DNA of 64,000 bases from positions 1-64,000 of the forward strand of contig JAPKBR010000017.1 of the NCBI GenBank assembly GCA_028823345.1, written 5' to 3'. The notes below the pieces were generated by a model. The model saw only the letters and a program-made list of their open reading frames with translations, was not told the origin of the DNA and made no database searches. This DNA is from Planctomycetota bacterium (lineage in GTDB: Bacteria; Planctomycetota; UBA1135; GCA-002686595). Shown here in pieces: positions 28,414-36,852 of the stretch; positions within the stretch are counted from its first letter, which is position 1, and every line of letters begins with the position of its first letter. Made by a program: the position numbers and the translations under genes.

Positions 28414-30714
28414 ATGCAAGCACAATCATCTCCCGGCGACCTCGCCACGCCCCGACTCGACCAGGCCCTCAATCGCCTGGGAAGCGGCATGCGTGGCCTG
28501 GTGTGGCAACATGGTTTGGGCAGCGTCCTGTTAGCAGCAGGCCTATGGCTCGGCTTCGCCTATCTCGCCGACCGCACTCTGCACTTGCCCACCGCCTTGC
28601 GCGTGCTGCACGGCGCACTGCTCCTAGGAATCCCCCTTTTCTTTCTACGACGAGAAGTCATCTTGGCCCTGCGCCGTATCCCGGACCGCAACGGTTTGGC
28701 GATGCTCCTGGAGCGCGGCCATGAAGGAGCCGATGACCGTTTGGTCAGCGCCCTAAGCCTGCGCGAAATTTCCACCCAAGATCCCGCGCGGCCCCTGGTG
28801 GAAGCCCTCGTGCAAGAGGCAGAGGAACTCGCGGGCACCCTCGACACGGGACGCGCCCTGGATCCCCGCGGCCCTCGCAAGCGCCTGGGCCTAGGCCTTT
28901 TGACCGCTACCTTGGCCTCGGCCCTGCTCCTCAGCAACCCCGCCTTGGGAGCAATCTTCCTGCGCCGCGCCATAGGTCAAGACGTGGCCTGGCCCCGACG
29001 CACGAATCTCAGCGTAGAACTCTCCCTTCCCGTGGGAGTCGAAGTGGATGCAAGCACCCCTGGAATCCTCAGGGCACGTATCGCCCGGGGCAGCGATGTG
29101 ACCCTACTGGTCAGCGCCGAGGGTGAAGTGCCCGACGCGATCACCTTGAACTTCGCCAACGGGACCCGCAGCGTGGTGCGCACGGCAGGAGCCATGAGCG
29201 TGCGTCCAAGTCTGCGCAACATGCAGAACTCCGAGCAGCTTTGGATCACGGGAGGAGACGACAAGCGTGGCTTGCCGCGTATCGAATTGGAAGTGCTGGA
29301 ACCGCCCGACATCAGCGAGTTGGCTTTCATCGTCACCCCCCCCGGTTACTCGGGGCTGGAACGCACGGTAGTCTTGGGCACGGAAGTGCGAGCTCTTGCG
29401 GGCAGTCGCATCGACGTGTTGATTCGCCCGGATCCCCCCGGGGCAACCGGAGTGCTGCGTGTGCTCGGGGAAGAGGGCACGATTGAACTCACACCGCGCC
29501 CCTGGAGTTTGCCCGGAGAGGCACCCCAAGGCCCAGCCCTCGGCTGCAGCTTGGATGTGGAAGTGGAGCGCTACTTCCAGGTGGAACTCGTGGACGAACG
29601 CGGCCTCAGTAATCCGGACCCGGGGACCTATGCACTCGCGGTGATCCCTGACCGCAAGCCAGAGGTCATCCTCTTGGCTCCGGGCAGCAACGAATGGTCC
29701 GTGGTGCAAGGAGGCGCGATTCCTCTGCGCGTGCGTGCGGAAGACGATTTCCACGTGGACCACATGAGCTTCGATGTGCGCGACTCGCAAAATTTGGAAG
29801 AGGCCCTCCTGGAAGGGGAATTGACCTTCCAAGACACTGCTCCCCTGGACGGAAACTTCATGGACAGTCAACATCTGGTGTTGGCCCATGAGTTGCTGGA
29901 GCTCACCCAAATCGCCGGCGCGGAAGTCGAGCCCGGCTGGAGTGCGGTTCTGCAGGTGGTCGCCCGGGATTCTCACCCCTCCCCGGATCACCAAGCCATG
30001 AGTGCCCCGGTGACTCTGCGCTGTGTCAGCGGCGACGATTTCCTGCGCAAGGTCAAGGACGGGTTAGCGCGGGCCGGAGAAGACGCGGGACGCCTATTGC
30101 ACGAGACCCGAAACCTGCGCACCCGAGCGGGCCAATTGATGAGTGCCCTCGAAACCGGAGAAGTAGCCACCGACCAAGAAATCGGCAGCCTGCTGAACTC
30201 CACCCGCAGATTGCAGGGAGACACCCGTGGCATCGGGCGCGACCTTTCGGGTTTGGCCGAGGGCTTGGTCTATAGCCGACTGGACGAGCGAGCCGGTCCC
30301 CTGCTCACTGCTCTTCACAAAGCCCTTGGGGCTCAAGCAGCGCGCACCTTTGATCCGGTCCCCTGGCGTGATGTGGCCCAACAACTCAGCGCTGGGCGCT
30401 TGGGCACGCCCGAGCTCGCCGGTGAGTTGCTCGCCCTGGTGGACCTTGCCCTTGGCATTAGCGAAGACTCTGCAGATCAGGCAGCGGCGGCTTTGACCGA
30501 AGCGCGCACGGCCCACGACCCCATCGCTGCCCAAGCCGCGGTGGCCCGGGGAATTGAAGCCCTCGATCTTGCGCTCGTAGCCCTCGAGGCCCTGACCACA
30601 CGCCTTGGGGAATGGGACAACTTTCAAAGCGTCCTGACCTTGACCAAGGACCTTCTCAACCGACAGAAGAACCTGACCGAACGCACCAAGAAATTTGCCG
30701 AGGGAAACAAATGA
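28414..30714 (+). CDS. DUF4175-like membrane protein
   Basis: 766 aa. The N-terminus has two closely spaced hydrophobic helices (GSVLLAAGLWLGFAYLA and LRVLHGALLLGIPLFFL), a cytoplasmic-type linker with a LERGHEGADDRLVSALSL segment, and a third helix (LGLGLLTATLASALLLS). The remainder is a predicted extracytoplasmic beta-rich part that includes PPGYSGLERTVV, then a helical C-terminus. Arrangement and the DDRLVSAL region recall DUF4175-type proteins found in MoxR/VWA clusters, a family-level guess. Its stop overlaps the next ATG (ATGA at 30711-30714), so it is probably made together with the coiled-coil protein. Confidence 0.65.
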   Translation: MQAQSSPGDLATPRLDQALNRLGSGMRGLVWQHGLGSVLLAAGLWLGFAYLADRTLHLPTALRVLHGALLLGIPLFFLRREVILALRRIPDRNGLAMLLERGHEGADDRLVSALSLREISTQDPARPLVEALVQEAEELAGTLDTGRALDPRGPRKRLGLGLLTATLASALLLSNPALGAIFLRRAIGQDVAWPRRTNLSVELSLPVGVEVDASTPGILRARIARGSDVTLLVSAEGEVPDAITLNFANGTRSVVRTAGAMSVRPSLRNMQNSEQLWITGGDDKRGLPRIELEVLEPPDISELAFIVTPPGYSGLERTVVLGTEVRALAGSRIDVLIRPDPPGATGVLRVLGEEGTIELTPRPWSLPGEAPQGPALGCSLDVEVERYFQVELVDERGLSNPDPGTYALAVIPDRKPEVILLAPGSNEWSVVQGGAIPLRVRAEDDFHVDHMSFDVRDSQNLEEALLEGELTFQDTAPLDGNFMDSQHLVLAHELLELTQIAGAEVEPGWSAVLQVVARDSHPSPDHQAMSAPVTLRCVSGDDFLRKVKDGLARAGEDAGRLLHETRNLRTRAGQLMSALETGEVATDQEIGSLLNSTRRLQGDTRGIGRDLSGLAEGLVYSRLDERAGPLLTALHKALGAQAARTFDPVPWRDVAQQLSAGRLGTPELAGELLALVDLALGISEDSADQAAAALTEARTAHDPIAAQAAVARGIEALDLALVALEALTTRLGEWDNFQSVLTLTKDLLNRQKNLTERTKKFAEGNK

Positions 30715-33608
30715 GGAATCTGCGATCACGCCTGTACCGCCTGCTGAATCTGCTACCCGTTCTGTGCGCCCTCTGGTTGTTCGGAGCTAACGGGCTGCAA
30801 TCCATTGAGGCCCAGCCCCGACAAGGTGATGATCCCTCTAGCGGGGGAATTTCCCGGGAGCAAGCCGCCCTCGCGGAAGAGCAAGCCCTCATCCGTCGCC
30901 AACTGCGCCGGCTACGGGAAACCATGGGCGCCTTAGCTGATCGCTTGGAGTCCGAAGGCCGGGTCCATGCGGCAAGCCTCTTGCGTGATGCCCTCAAGGA
31001 CCTGGATCTACGCCCGGGTGAAACCGACGGCCGCACCCTTGGGGAATTGATCGACTCATCCGAGAACGATCTGACCGACGGCCGCACCATGAGCGCTCTC
31101 GAACGCCAACGGGCGGTGGAAGCCCGGTTGATGCGCCTCTTGGAGATCCTGTTGGACCGTCGCTCCCTGGACACCCTCGAAGAAGAACTCGCGCAGCTCA
31201 AGGAGCTCAAGGCAGCACTTGGGGAACTCAGCCAGAAGGAATCTGGCCTGCAGGAGCGCACCGCCGCCCTGCGCGAAGCATCCAAGACCCCCGAGCACCG
31301 AGCCCTCGACGCGGCCCTCGAACAGATCAGCGAACAACAGCGCGACCTCTTGCGACGTTCTGAGCAATTGGCCCGGGAATCAGGGACCTTTGACCTGGAA
31401 CAAATGCGCTCGCGGCTGGTCGAGATGCTCACGGACCAGGACTTGGCTGTGAAAGCTCTCCAGGCCTGGTCCCCCGACGATGGGGAACGCCTAGAAAATC
31501 TGCGCCCGGCCCTCGAAGCGGCCCGCACAGCAGAAGAACAAGCCATGAACCTGGGCGAAAGCGCCGACTCCCTAGCCGCAGCAGCCAAGGCCGAGGACAC
31601 CGAGGCCAGCGCCGCATCCCTGGCGGAAGAAGCCGCCCGCAAAGGCCGCCAAGCCGAAGCCTCAGGTGACAAGCTCCTTGAAGCCGCTGCAAAAGCACTC
31701 GGGGAAGTGGCAGAGCAAATGCGCGCCGCAACCGACGAGAAGCAACAAGCCGCTGCCCAGGCCGCCGCTGAAGCCCAGGCCCAACAACTAGCCCAGGCCG
31801 CAAGCGAAGCGCTAGACGCCGCTCAAACCGCCCGGGCCGAAGCCCTGCAAGCAGCCAAGGAACTCGCCAAGGAGGAAACCACCACAGGCGCCGCCGCTGA
31901 ACGAATCGCCGAAGCCCTGCGCCAAGCCCAAGAGGCCACCGACCCCGACCGCAGCCGAGCGGAAACCCAGCGGGCAGCCCGCGGAGTGGACGAGGGCCTG
32001 CACGCCCAATCCCGCATGGGCGATGCGATTAAAGCCAGCCAAGAAGAAGGCCAAGAGCGCTCCCAAGTGTTGGCCTCTGACCTCGAACGAATGGCCGACA
32101 GCCCCGGCCAGCAGGCCGATACCAAGTCCAGCGCAAGCCAAGCATCCAAGGCCCTCGAACGCGGAGCCCAAGCCCAACAGCAGGCCGCCTCCGCCACCGG
32201 TTCCCAATCCCAACAAGAGGCCCAGCAAGCGGCGCAAGAGGCCGCGGATGAAATGCGTCAAGCACTGCAAGCCCTCGATGAAGCCATCGCCCAAGCGGCC
32301 GCGGGCAACGGCGAAGAGAACCAGCGCCAGGCCCTTTCCGAAGAGCAAGCAGGCTTGGCCCAAGACTTGGAAGAAGCGGCCAAGGACAGCGAGACCGCGA
32401 GCTTAGGAGAGGCGGCTCAAGATGCGGTGCAAGCGGCCATGGAACAAGCCAAGCAGGCTATGCAGAAAGCTGCCGAGTCCCTCTCCACCCCAGGCCAGAG
32501 CCAAGCGGCAGCAGAACAACAACGGGAAGCGATCGACGCCTTGAACGAAGCCCAAGAGAGTGCGGGCCAGGGAACGCAGCCCTCATCGCCCGAGGGTCAG
32601 CAGGCCGCTGCTGAACTTGCCGCCGAGCAAGAGAAACTACGCCAGGAGATGCTCGACCTTGCCCTGCGAAACCAGGAGCGCAACGAAGCCGCCTCCAATG
32701 AAGCCCTCGAAAGCGCAGCCAAGAACGCGCAGAAGGCCAGCCAGTCCTTGAGCCAAGCCTCCGGTTCCCAAAGTCCCCCACCCGCCGGTCAGGAGGGCGA
32801 AAGCCCCGAGGAGGAATCCGGGGGGTTGGAGGACGCCGAAGAACAGGAAGCGGAAACCAAGAGAGACCTCGAGCAAGCCCTGCGTGAGTTGGAAGAGGAA
32901 GAGGAGCAGTACCAACGCCTACGCCAGGAAGAGCTGCTCTTCCAAATCAAGTCCGAGGTTGAAGCGATGCAAGTCTCGCACCTGGAACAAATCAAGGCGA
33001 CCCAAGAGGCACACACGGCCCGCGCAGGATCGGCCAACGTCTCCCGCCGCACACGCATCACCCTGCGCTCCATCGCTCGGGAAGAAGACGCGGTGGCCGC
33101 ACGGGCCAAGAAAGTTGCAGACGCCCTCGAAGAGGAGGGCGTGCTGGTCTTTCACGAAATCGTGCGCAACATTGAAAATGACCTGACGCGCATCGTGCGC
33201 GACATGGGCGAAGCGGGGGGCTACCAATCGGGCGACCGATTGCAAGCCGTTCAGGAAGACGTCCTGCAATCCCTGGCCTGGCTGGCGGAAGCTCTTGAGG
33301 ACGAAATGGAGCGCCGCGAAGAAGAGCAGCAGCAGCAGGAGCAGGAAGAGGAGCCCCAGGATGATGATCAAACCGAACAGCCCCTGGTGCCAGATGCGGC
33401 CGAATTGCGTCTATTGAAGAAGCTCGAAGAGGGCGTATTGGAACGCCTCGCCCAGATTCAAGCCCTGCACCCCGAACTGACGGACCCTGACGCGGAGCTC
33501 AACCCCCTCCTACTTGAGGAGTTGACCCGTTTGGCCTATCAACATCGCAGGGTTGGAGAGCTATTCCAGTACTTCCGCCGCCGTCTGGGCGTACCAGATC
33601 CGGACTAG
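30711..33608 (+). CDS. Long secreted Ala/Glu/Gln-rich coiled-coil protein
   Basis: 965 aa from the ATG at 30711, chosen for its ATGA overlap; an earlier in-frame start lies inside the previous gene. Residues 1 to about 33 are a signal peptide (LLPVLCALWLFGANG, then IEAQ). Almost all the rest is heptad-like helix extremely rich in Ala, Gln and Glu, broken by a Ser/Pro/Gly spacer near 690-710. An acidic Glu/Gln run follows near residue 870-885, and the C-terminus ends in YFRRRLGVPDPD. It is probably an elongated periplasmic rod. DUF4175-family proteins also show such tails, so it may be a split partner of the upstream gene. Confidence 0.8.
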   Translation: MRNLRSRLYRLLNLLPVLCALWLFGANGLQSIEAQPRQGDDPSSGGISREQAALAEEQALIRRQLRRLRETMGALADRLESEGRVHAASLLRDALKDLDLRPGETDGRTLGELIDSSENDLTDGRTMSALERQRAVEARLMRLLEILLDRRSLDTLEEELAQLKELKAALGELSQKESGLQERTAALREASKTPEHRALDAALEQISEQQRDLLRRSEQLARESGTFDLEQMRSRLVEMLTDQDLAVKALQAWSPDDGERLENLRPALEAARTAEEQAMNLGESADSLAAAAKAEDTEASAASLAEEAARKGRQAEASGDKLLEAAAKALGEVAEQMRAATDEKQQAAAQAAAEAQAQQLAQAASEALDAAQTARAEALQAAKELAKEETTTGAAAERIAEALRQAQEATDPDRSRAETQRAARGVDEGLHAQSRMGDAIKASQEEGQERSQVLASDLERMADSPGQQADTKSSASQASKALERGAQAQQQAASATGSQSQQEAQQAAQEAADEMRQALQALDEAIAQAAAGNGEENQRQALSEEQAGLAQDLEEAAKDSETASLGEAAQDAVQAAMEQAKQAMQKAAESLSTPGQSQAAAEQQREAIDALNEAQESAGQGTQPSSPEGQQAAAELAAEQEKLRQEMLDLALRNQERNEAASNEALESAAKNAQKASQSLSQASGSQSPPPAGQEGESPEEESGGLEDAEEQEAETKRDLEQALRELEEEEEQYQRLRQEELLFQIKSEVEAMQVSHLEQIKATQEAHTARAGSANVSRRTRITLRSIAREEDAVAARAKKVADALEEEGVLVFHEIVRNIENDLTRIVRDMGEAGGYQSGDRLQAVQEDVLQSLAWLAEALEDEMERREEEQQQQEQEEEPQDDDQTEQPLVPDAAELRLLKKLEEGVLERLAQIQALHPELTDPDAELNPLLLEELTRLAYQHRRVGELFQYFRRRLGVPDPD

Positions 33609-33635
33609 GACAGTATTCAGCAAACGTGCTATAAT
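33607..33635 (+). promoter_or_regulatory. Near-consensus sigma-70-type promoter inside the cluster
   Basis: AGGACA (33607-33612, 4 of 6) is spaced 17 bases from TATAAT (33630-33635, 6 of 6), which is preceded by TGC and so forms an extended -10 element. Transcription would start near 33642, giving a leader of about 60 bases to the ATG at 33704. This is the best promoter I found in the window. Confidence 0.8.
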
Positions 33636-33703
33636 GAATCCAGTTGGATTCAAGACCAGCCCTGAGCCGATACTACGAGAACCGACTCTTAGGAATCAAA
33701 GCA

Positions 33704-34129
33704 ATGAGAATCACACCCCACCCCAACGTGCGCAGCATCGCCCTGAGCGGCATCGCCGCCAGTCTGCTGCTGTTTCAGGTTCAAGCTCAGGAGATCGAAC
33801 AATCGGATGACAAGCCGGTGGTGATCAACCCCTTCCAGGAACAACCCGAGTCCGATGCCGCGCGCATGACACGACTGTTCCAAGAGGTCGAACAACGCAT
33901 GAATCGCAGTACCGAGTGGCTCTTCAGTGCCAGCAAGGGAGACCTCAGCGCGTTGGATCAAGTCAAGAACTCAGGCCTCGACGACCTGGGCCAGGACGCG
34001 GATGCTAATTCCGACTCCTCCCGCGCCGCCCTTTCCAGCCTGCTCGACGCATCCCAAAAAGAGGGTGCTCAGATTCTCTCAGCCATTGACGAGATCCTGA
34101 AAATCGCTGCCGAGAACGGCGGCACCTGA
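33704..34129 (+). CDS. Small secreted protein of unknown function
   Basis: 141 aa from the ATG at 33704; a longer frame starting at 33644 begins at the expected transcription start and would place extra residues before the signal peptide. Residues 1-28 form a signal peptide with cleavage after QVQA. The mature part has a conserved-looking VVINPFQEQ segment at 39-47, then DAARMTRLFQEVEQRM, an amphipathic helix, and an acidic low-complexity middle. I do not recognise the family. It is the first gene behind the internal promoter, and the next gene follows after 9 bases. Confidence 0.7.
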   Translation: MRITPHPNVRSIALSGIAASLLLFQVQAQEIEQSDDKPVVINPFQEQPESDAARMTRLFQEVEQRMNRSTEWLFSASKGDLSALDQVKNSGLDDLGQDADANSDSSRAALSSLLDASQKEGAQILSAIDEILKIAAENGGT

Positions 34130-34138
34130 AGCGGCTCC

Positions 34139-34537
34139 ATGAGCGGTGAGGGCAGTTCGCCCTCCGGAAAACCAAGCAGCAGCCAAGCCCAAAGCCAAGG
34201 GGAAACCGGTCAGAAAAAAGACGGTGCCGAAGAGCCACGGGAAGGTGAAGGCGAAGGCCAAGACCAAAAGAAACCCAGCGATCAACCCTCCGAAAACGGT
34301 GAGCCCAAGAGCAGCCAACCGGATCAACCGGGCGGCATCAAGGACCACGGTGACCAGGCTGCTGAGGGCGAGCGCGGAGCGGCCCAGCGCCCGGGTAGCG
34401 ATGTGGAAATCTGGGGCAACCTGCCGATTCACTTGCGCGATATCTTCCGCGCCGAAGGACAGGGAGACATGCCAGCCCGTTATCGGGACTGGATTGACTC
34501 CTACTACCGCCGCCTCAACGAGCACGACAATCACTAG
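34139..34537 (+). CDS. Small disordered protein with conserved-looking YYRRL tail
   Basis: 132 aa without signal peptide or membrane helix. Residues 1-88 are low-complexity Ser/Gly/Glu/Lys/Gln, surely disordered. Residues 90-128 form the only folded-looking part: IWGNLPIHLRDIF, a short linker, then MPARYRDWIDSYYRRLNE. From memory, a similar W-LP-R...YP-Y...I-YYR-L tail occurs at the end of acidic proteins in MoxR/VWA clusters of planctomycetes, where it may be a docking element. I could not verify this. It sits between two exported proteins, so a secretion route for it is unclear. Confidence 0.65.
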   Translation: MSGEGSSPSGKPSSSQAQSQGETGQKKDGAEEPREGEGEGQDQKKPSDQPSENGEPKSSQPDQPGGIKDHGDQAAEGERGAAQRPGSDVEIWGNLPIHLRDIFRAEGQGDMPARYRDWIDSYYRRLNEHDNH

Positions 34538-34623
34538 GACTGGTAAGGGCCTCCCGGGGGTCTTGATGGCCGTGGAATTGCAGCCCGGAGACCTAGGGGG
34601 AAACCTCAGCCAGGTGCAGTACT

Positions 34624-35898
34624 ATGGGGCCTTCCATGACCTTGCCTGATCCCTTCCATCTGGAACAAACCTCATCCGCCGAGAGGTTCCCTTCGCGCCT
34701 CCTGCGCGTCCTCGGTTTACTGATCCTGATCCCCGCCCTTGGGACTGGCTCGCCCATGGATGACGCCCCTGAACAGGGCGTCCTTCCCCAGTTCCATTCC
34801 CTGGACCTTCGACTGCTCCCATCCGCCTCGGGCGCCCACCAGGATCCGCCCCAGGGGCAAAAGCAAAAGGCCCAGGCCGAGATTCGCGCCAGCATCACCC
34901 GGGGCCTCGACTTCTTGGCTGCGCGCCAAGCACTGGTGCGTGATGGCTCCCTACCCGTACCCCACGGGGAACAGGAATCCCCCATCGGCGTCACCGCCCT
35001 CGGCGCTTTGGCCTATATGGCCGGAGGATCGACTCCAACCCGGGGGCCTCACGCAGCGCAATTGGTGCGCGCCCTCGAGTACCTCTTGACCCACCAAGCC
35101 CCGATCACCGAGGCTAACCCCGGCTGGATCAGCGCCGCAGAGGACCGCCAATCCCGGGCCCACGGCCACGGACTTGCAACCCTAGCCCTGTCCCAGGCCC
35201 ACTCCCTCTCACCGCGTAGCCCCCTAGGCAAGCGCATCGGCCAGGCCCTCGCCAGAGCGGTGCACCACATCGAGGGGATGCAGGGTCCCGATGGCGGTTG
35301 GTACTACGGCCCCGGACGCACAGCAGAACAGGAGGGCTCGGTCACGGTTTGCCTGGTTCAGGCCCTGCGCGGTGCGCGCAATGCGGGCCTGCGAATCAAG
35401 CCCAAGGTCATCAGTCAAGCGGTGGAGTACGTCAAGAAACTGCAGGATGAAACCGGTGGCTTTCGTTACTCCCAGGCTCACCCACAAACATCAGTGGCAC
35501 TCACCGCCGCCTGCCTCGCCACCTTACATGCCACGGGCACGTACGAGGGACAAGTCATCGACAAGGGCTATGACTCGATTTGGCGCAAGCTCGAGGGGCG
35601 CAAACTGATCAAGCCCGGCCAAGGCGCAGACCGCAGCCCGGCGTTCCCCTACTACGAGCGCCTATATTTGGCACAAGCCCTCTGGCAACACCCCGATACA
35701 AGACAGTTCAAGCGTTGGGCCAAGACCGAGGTTTTGCTGACCATCTCTGACCAGCGTTCGGACGGTGGCTGGGAAGACATCCGCCAGGACGGGCGTGGGG
35801 AGACGATCACTGGGCGCTATGGCGCCACCTATGCTACGGCGATGAACTGTTTGTTCCTGTCCGTGCCCGAGGGACTGCTGCCGATCTTTCGGCGCTAA
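34624..35898 (+). CDS. Secreted squalene-cyclase/prenyltransferase-fold protein (second copy)
   Basis: 424 aa from ATG 34624, or 419 aa from ATG 34639, which has a GGGG element 5 bases upstream. A hydrophobic export signal (LLRVLGLLILIPALGTG) occurs at about 25-41. Alpha/alpha-toroid repeats follow with QW-like motifs QGPDGGWYYGPG, QDETGGFRYSQ and QRSDGGWED. There is no DxDD motif, so cyclase activity is unlikely. The protein ends AMNCLFLSVPEGLLPIFRR, parallel to the first toroid protein (both end LPIF-x-R). It is the last gene of the cluster and converges on a minus-strand gene 21 bases away. Confidence 0.85.
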   Translation: MGPSMTLPDPFHLEQTSSAERFPSRLLRVLGLLILIPALGTGSPMDDAPEQGVLPQFHSLDLRLLPSASGAHQDPPQGQKQKAQAEIRASITRGLDFLAARQALVRDGSLPVPHGEQESPIGVTALGALAYMAGGSTPTRGPHAAQLVRALEYLLTHQAPITEANPGWISAAEDRQSRAHGHGLATLALSQAHSLSPRSPLGKRIGQALARAVHHIEGMQGPDGGWYYGPGRTAEQEGSVTVCLVQALRGARNAGLRIKPKVISQAVEYVKKLQDETGGFRYSQAHPQTSVALTAACLATLHATGTYEGQVIDKGYDSIWRKLEGRKLIKPGQGADRSPAFPYYERLYLAQALWQHPDTRQFKRWAKTEVLLTISDQRSDGGWEDIRQDGRGETITGRYGATYATAMNCLFLSVPEGLLPIFRR

Positions 35899-35919
35899 AC
35901 CACTAGCCTAAGAACCGGC

Positions 35920-36741
35920 TCAAGTGTCGAGGGCAGCGCGCAATTGCACATTGGCCTCAAAAATCGCTGACAGGAGCGCTTTCTTCTGTTTGTTAGGGGC
36001 CTCGGGTGGCGGTAAAGCCTGAATGCCGCGAGGCAGATAGCCGTTCCCTATTTCGTCCACTGGCTTTTCGAGGGCCAGTTCTAGTTCCCCACGGGTTTCC
36101 TCAAGAGTGCGCGAGAGTTTGCGCACCCGTTGTTCAAGGCGATCGACGATACGCCGGTTCTCGTCCAGCAAAGCCTGCTGGCCCCGTTGACGCTCGCGCT
36201 GCAAAGCCGCAACGCCCACGCGCATCACTTCGCTCTCAAGAGCCGAGGGTTTTTCTGGATTGCCTCCCCAAGCCCCAAAGAGCCTGGTCAAGGTGACTTC
36301 CAATTCGCGATCTCCCGGACCCGGTACGCGCACATCTTGGGCCAAGCGTTTTTGCTCTTCCCCTAGGACCCGACGGCGCTCGCGCAGATCACGCTTGAGG
36401 CGTTCAAGGGCCGTGCCAGCTGTGCCGTCCATGGATCCGCTTGTGAGCGTGGGAGCTTCCTCGGGCACCCCGATCACGGAATCCCCTTCGGCTTGCTCTT
36501 GCACCAGTTTCACAAACGCATCCCGGGCCGAACGGGAGAAGGCATCCCCAAGATCGGAAGGGTCCCCCAAGGTTCGTTCTAGCAAGGCGCGGTTCACCGC
36601 CTTTTCGATCAAACCCGCCACCCGGCTCATTCTGACCGTCCGCACGGTCTCGACTCCGCGCTCCTGGAGTTCGGCCAAAGTCGTATTGCGCGACCAGCGG
36701 CGCACAACCTGGGTGACTTGATCGTTCGTGGGAACCTCCAT
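35920..36741 (-). CDS. Cytoplasmic coiled-coil protein of unknown function
   Basis: 273 aa, starting at ATG 36741 with GGGGG four bases upstream. No signal peptide or membrane segment. The N-terminal 80 residues are compact and helical. A linker with Gly/Ser/Pro is followed by two charged coiled-coil stretches, about 105-135 (LKRDLRERRRVLGEEQKRL) and 180-220 (RRIVDRLEQRVRKL). The C-terminus (QKKALLSAIFEANVQLR) is helical. It matches no family I recognise. It points away from the NHL gene and towards the MoxR cluster, so it is probably transcribed alone. Confidence 0.6.
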   Translation of the reverse strand: MEVPTNDQVTQVVRRWSRNTTLAELQERGVETVRTVRMSRVAGLIEKAVNRALLERTLGDPSDLGDAFSRSARDAFVKLVQEQAEGDSVIGVPEEAPTLTSGSMDGTAGTALERLKRDLRERRRVLGEEQKRLAQDVRVPGPGDRELEVTLTRLFGAWGGNPEKPSALESEVMRVGVAALQRERQRGQQALLDENRRIVDRLEQRVRKLSRTLEETRGELELALEKPVDEIGNGYLPRGIQALPPPEAPNKQKKALLSAIFEANVQLRAALDT

Positions 36742-36852
36742 GTGCCCCCAAAACTAGAGAACCGAGTGGCTCGAATCACGCTTCTCTTGAAACTTCTTCT
36801 TGGAGCGGCCCGAACCCTTGTGAACCCCCGTCCCGAGGGCACAATAGGGACC

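Noticed and set aside
30656-31672. 338-codon reading frame antisense to the coiled-coil gene
   Set aside because: Its Arg/Ser/Ala-rich sequence is what the complement of a GAA/GCC/CAA-rich coiled-coil gene gives. No motif, start site or neighbour supports it.
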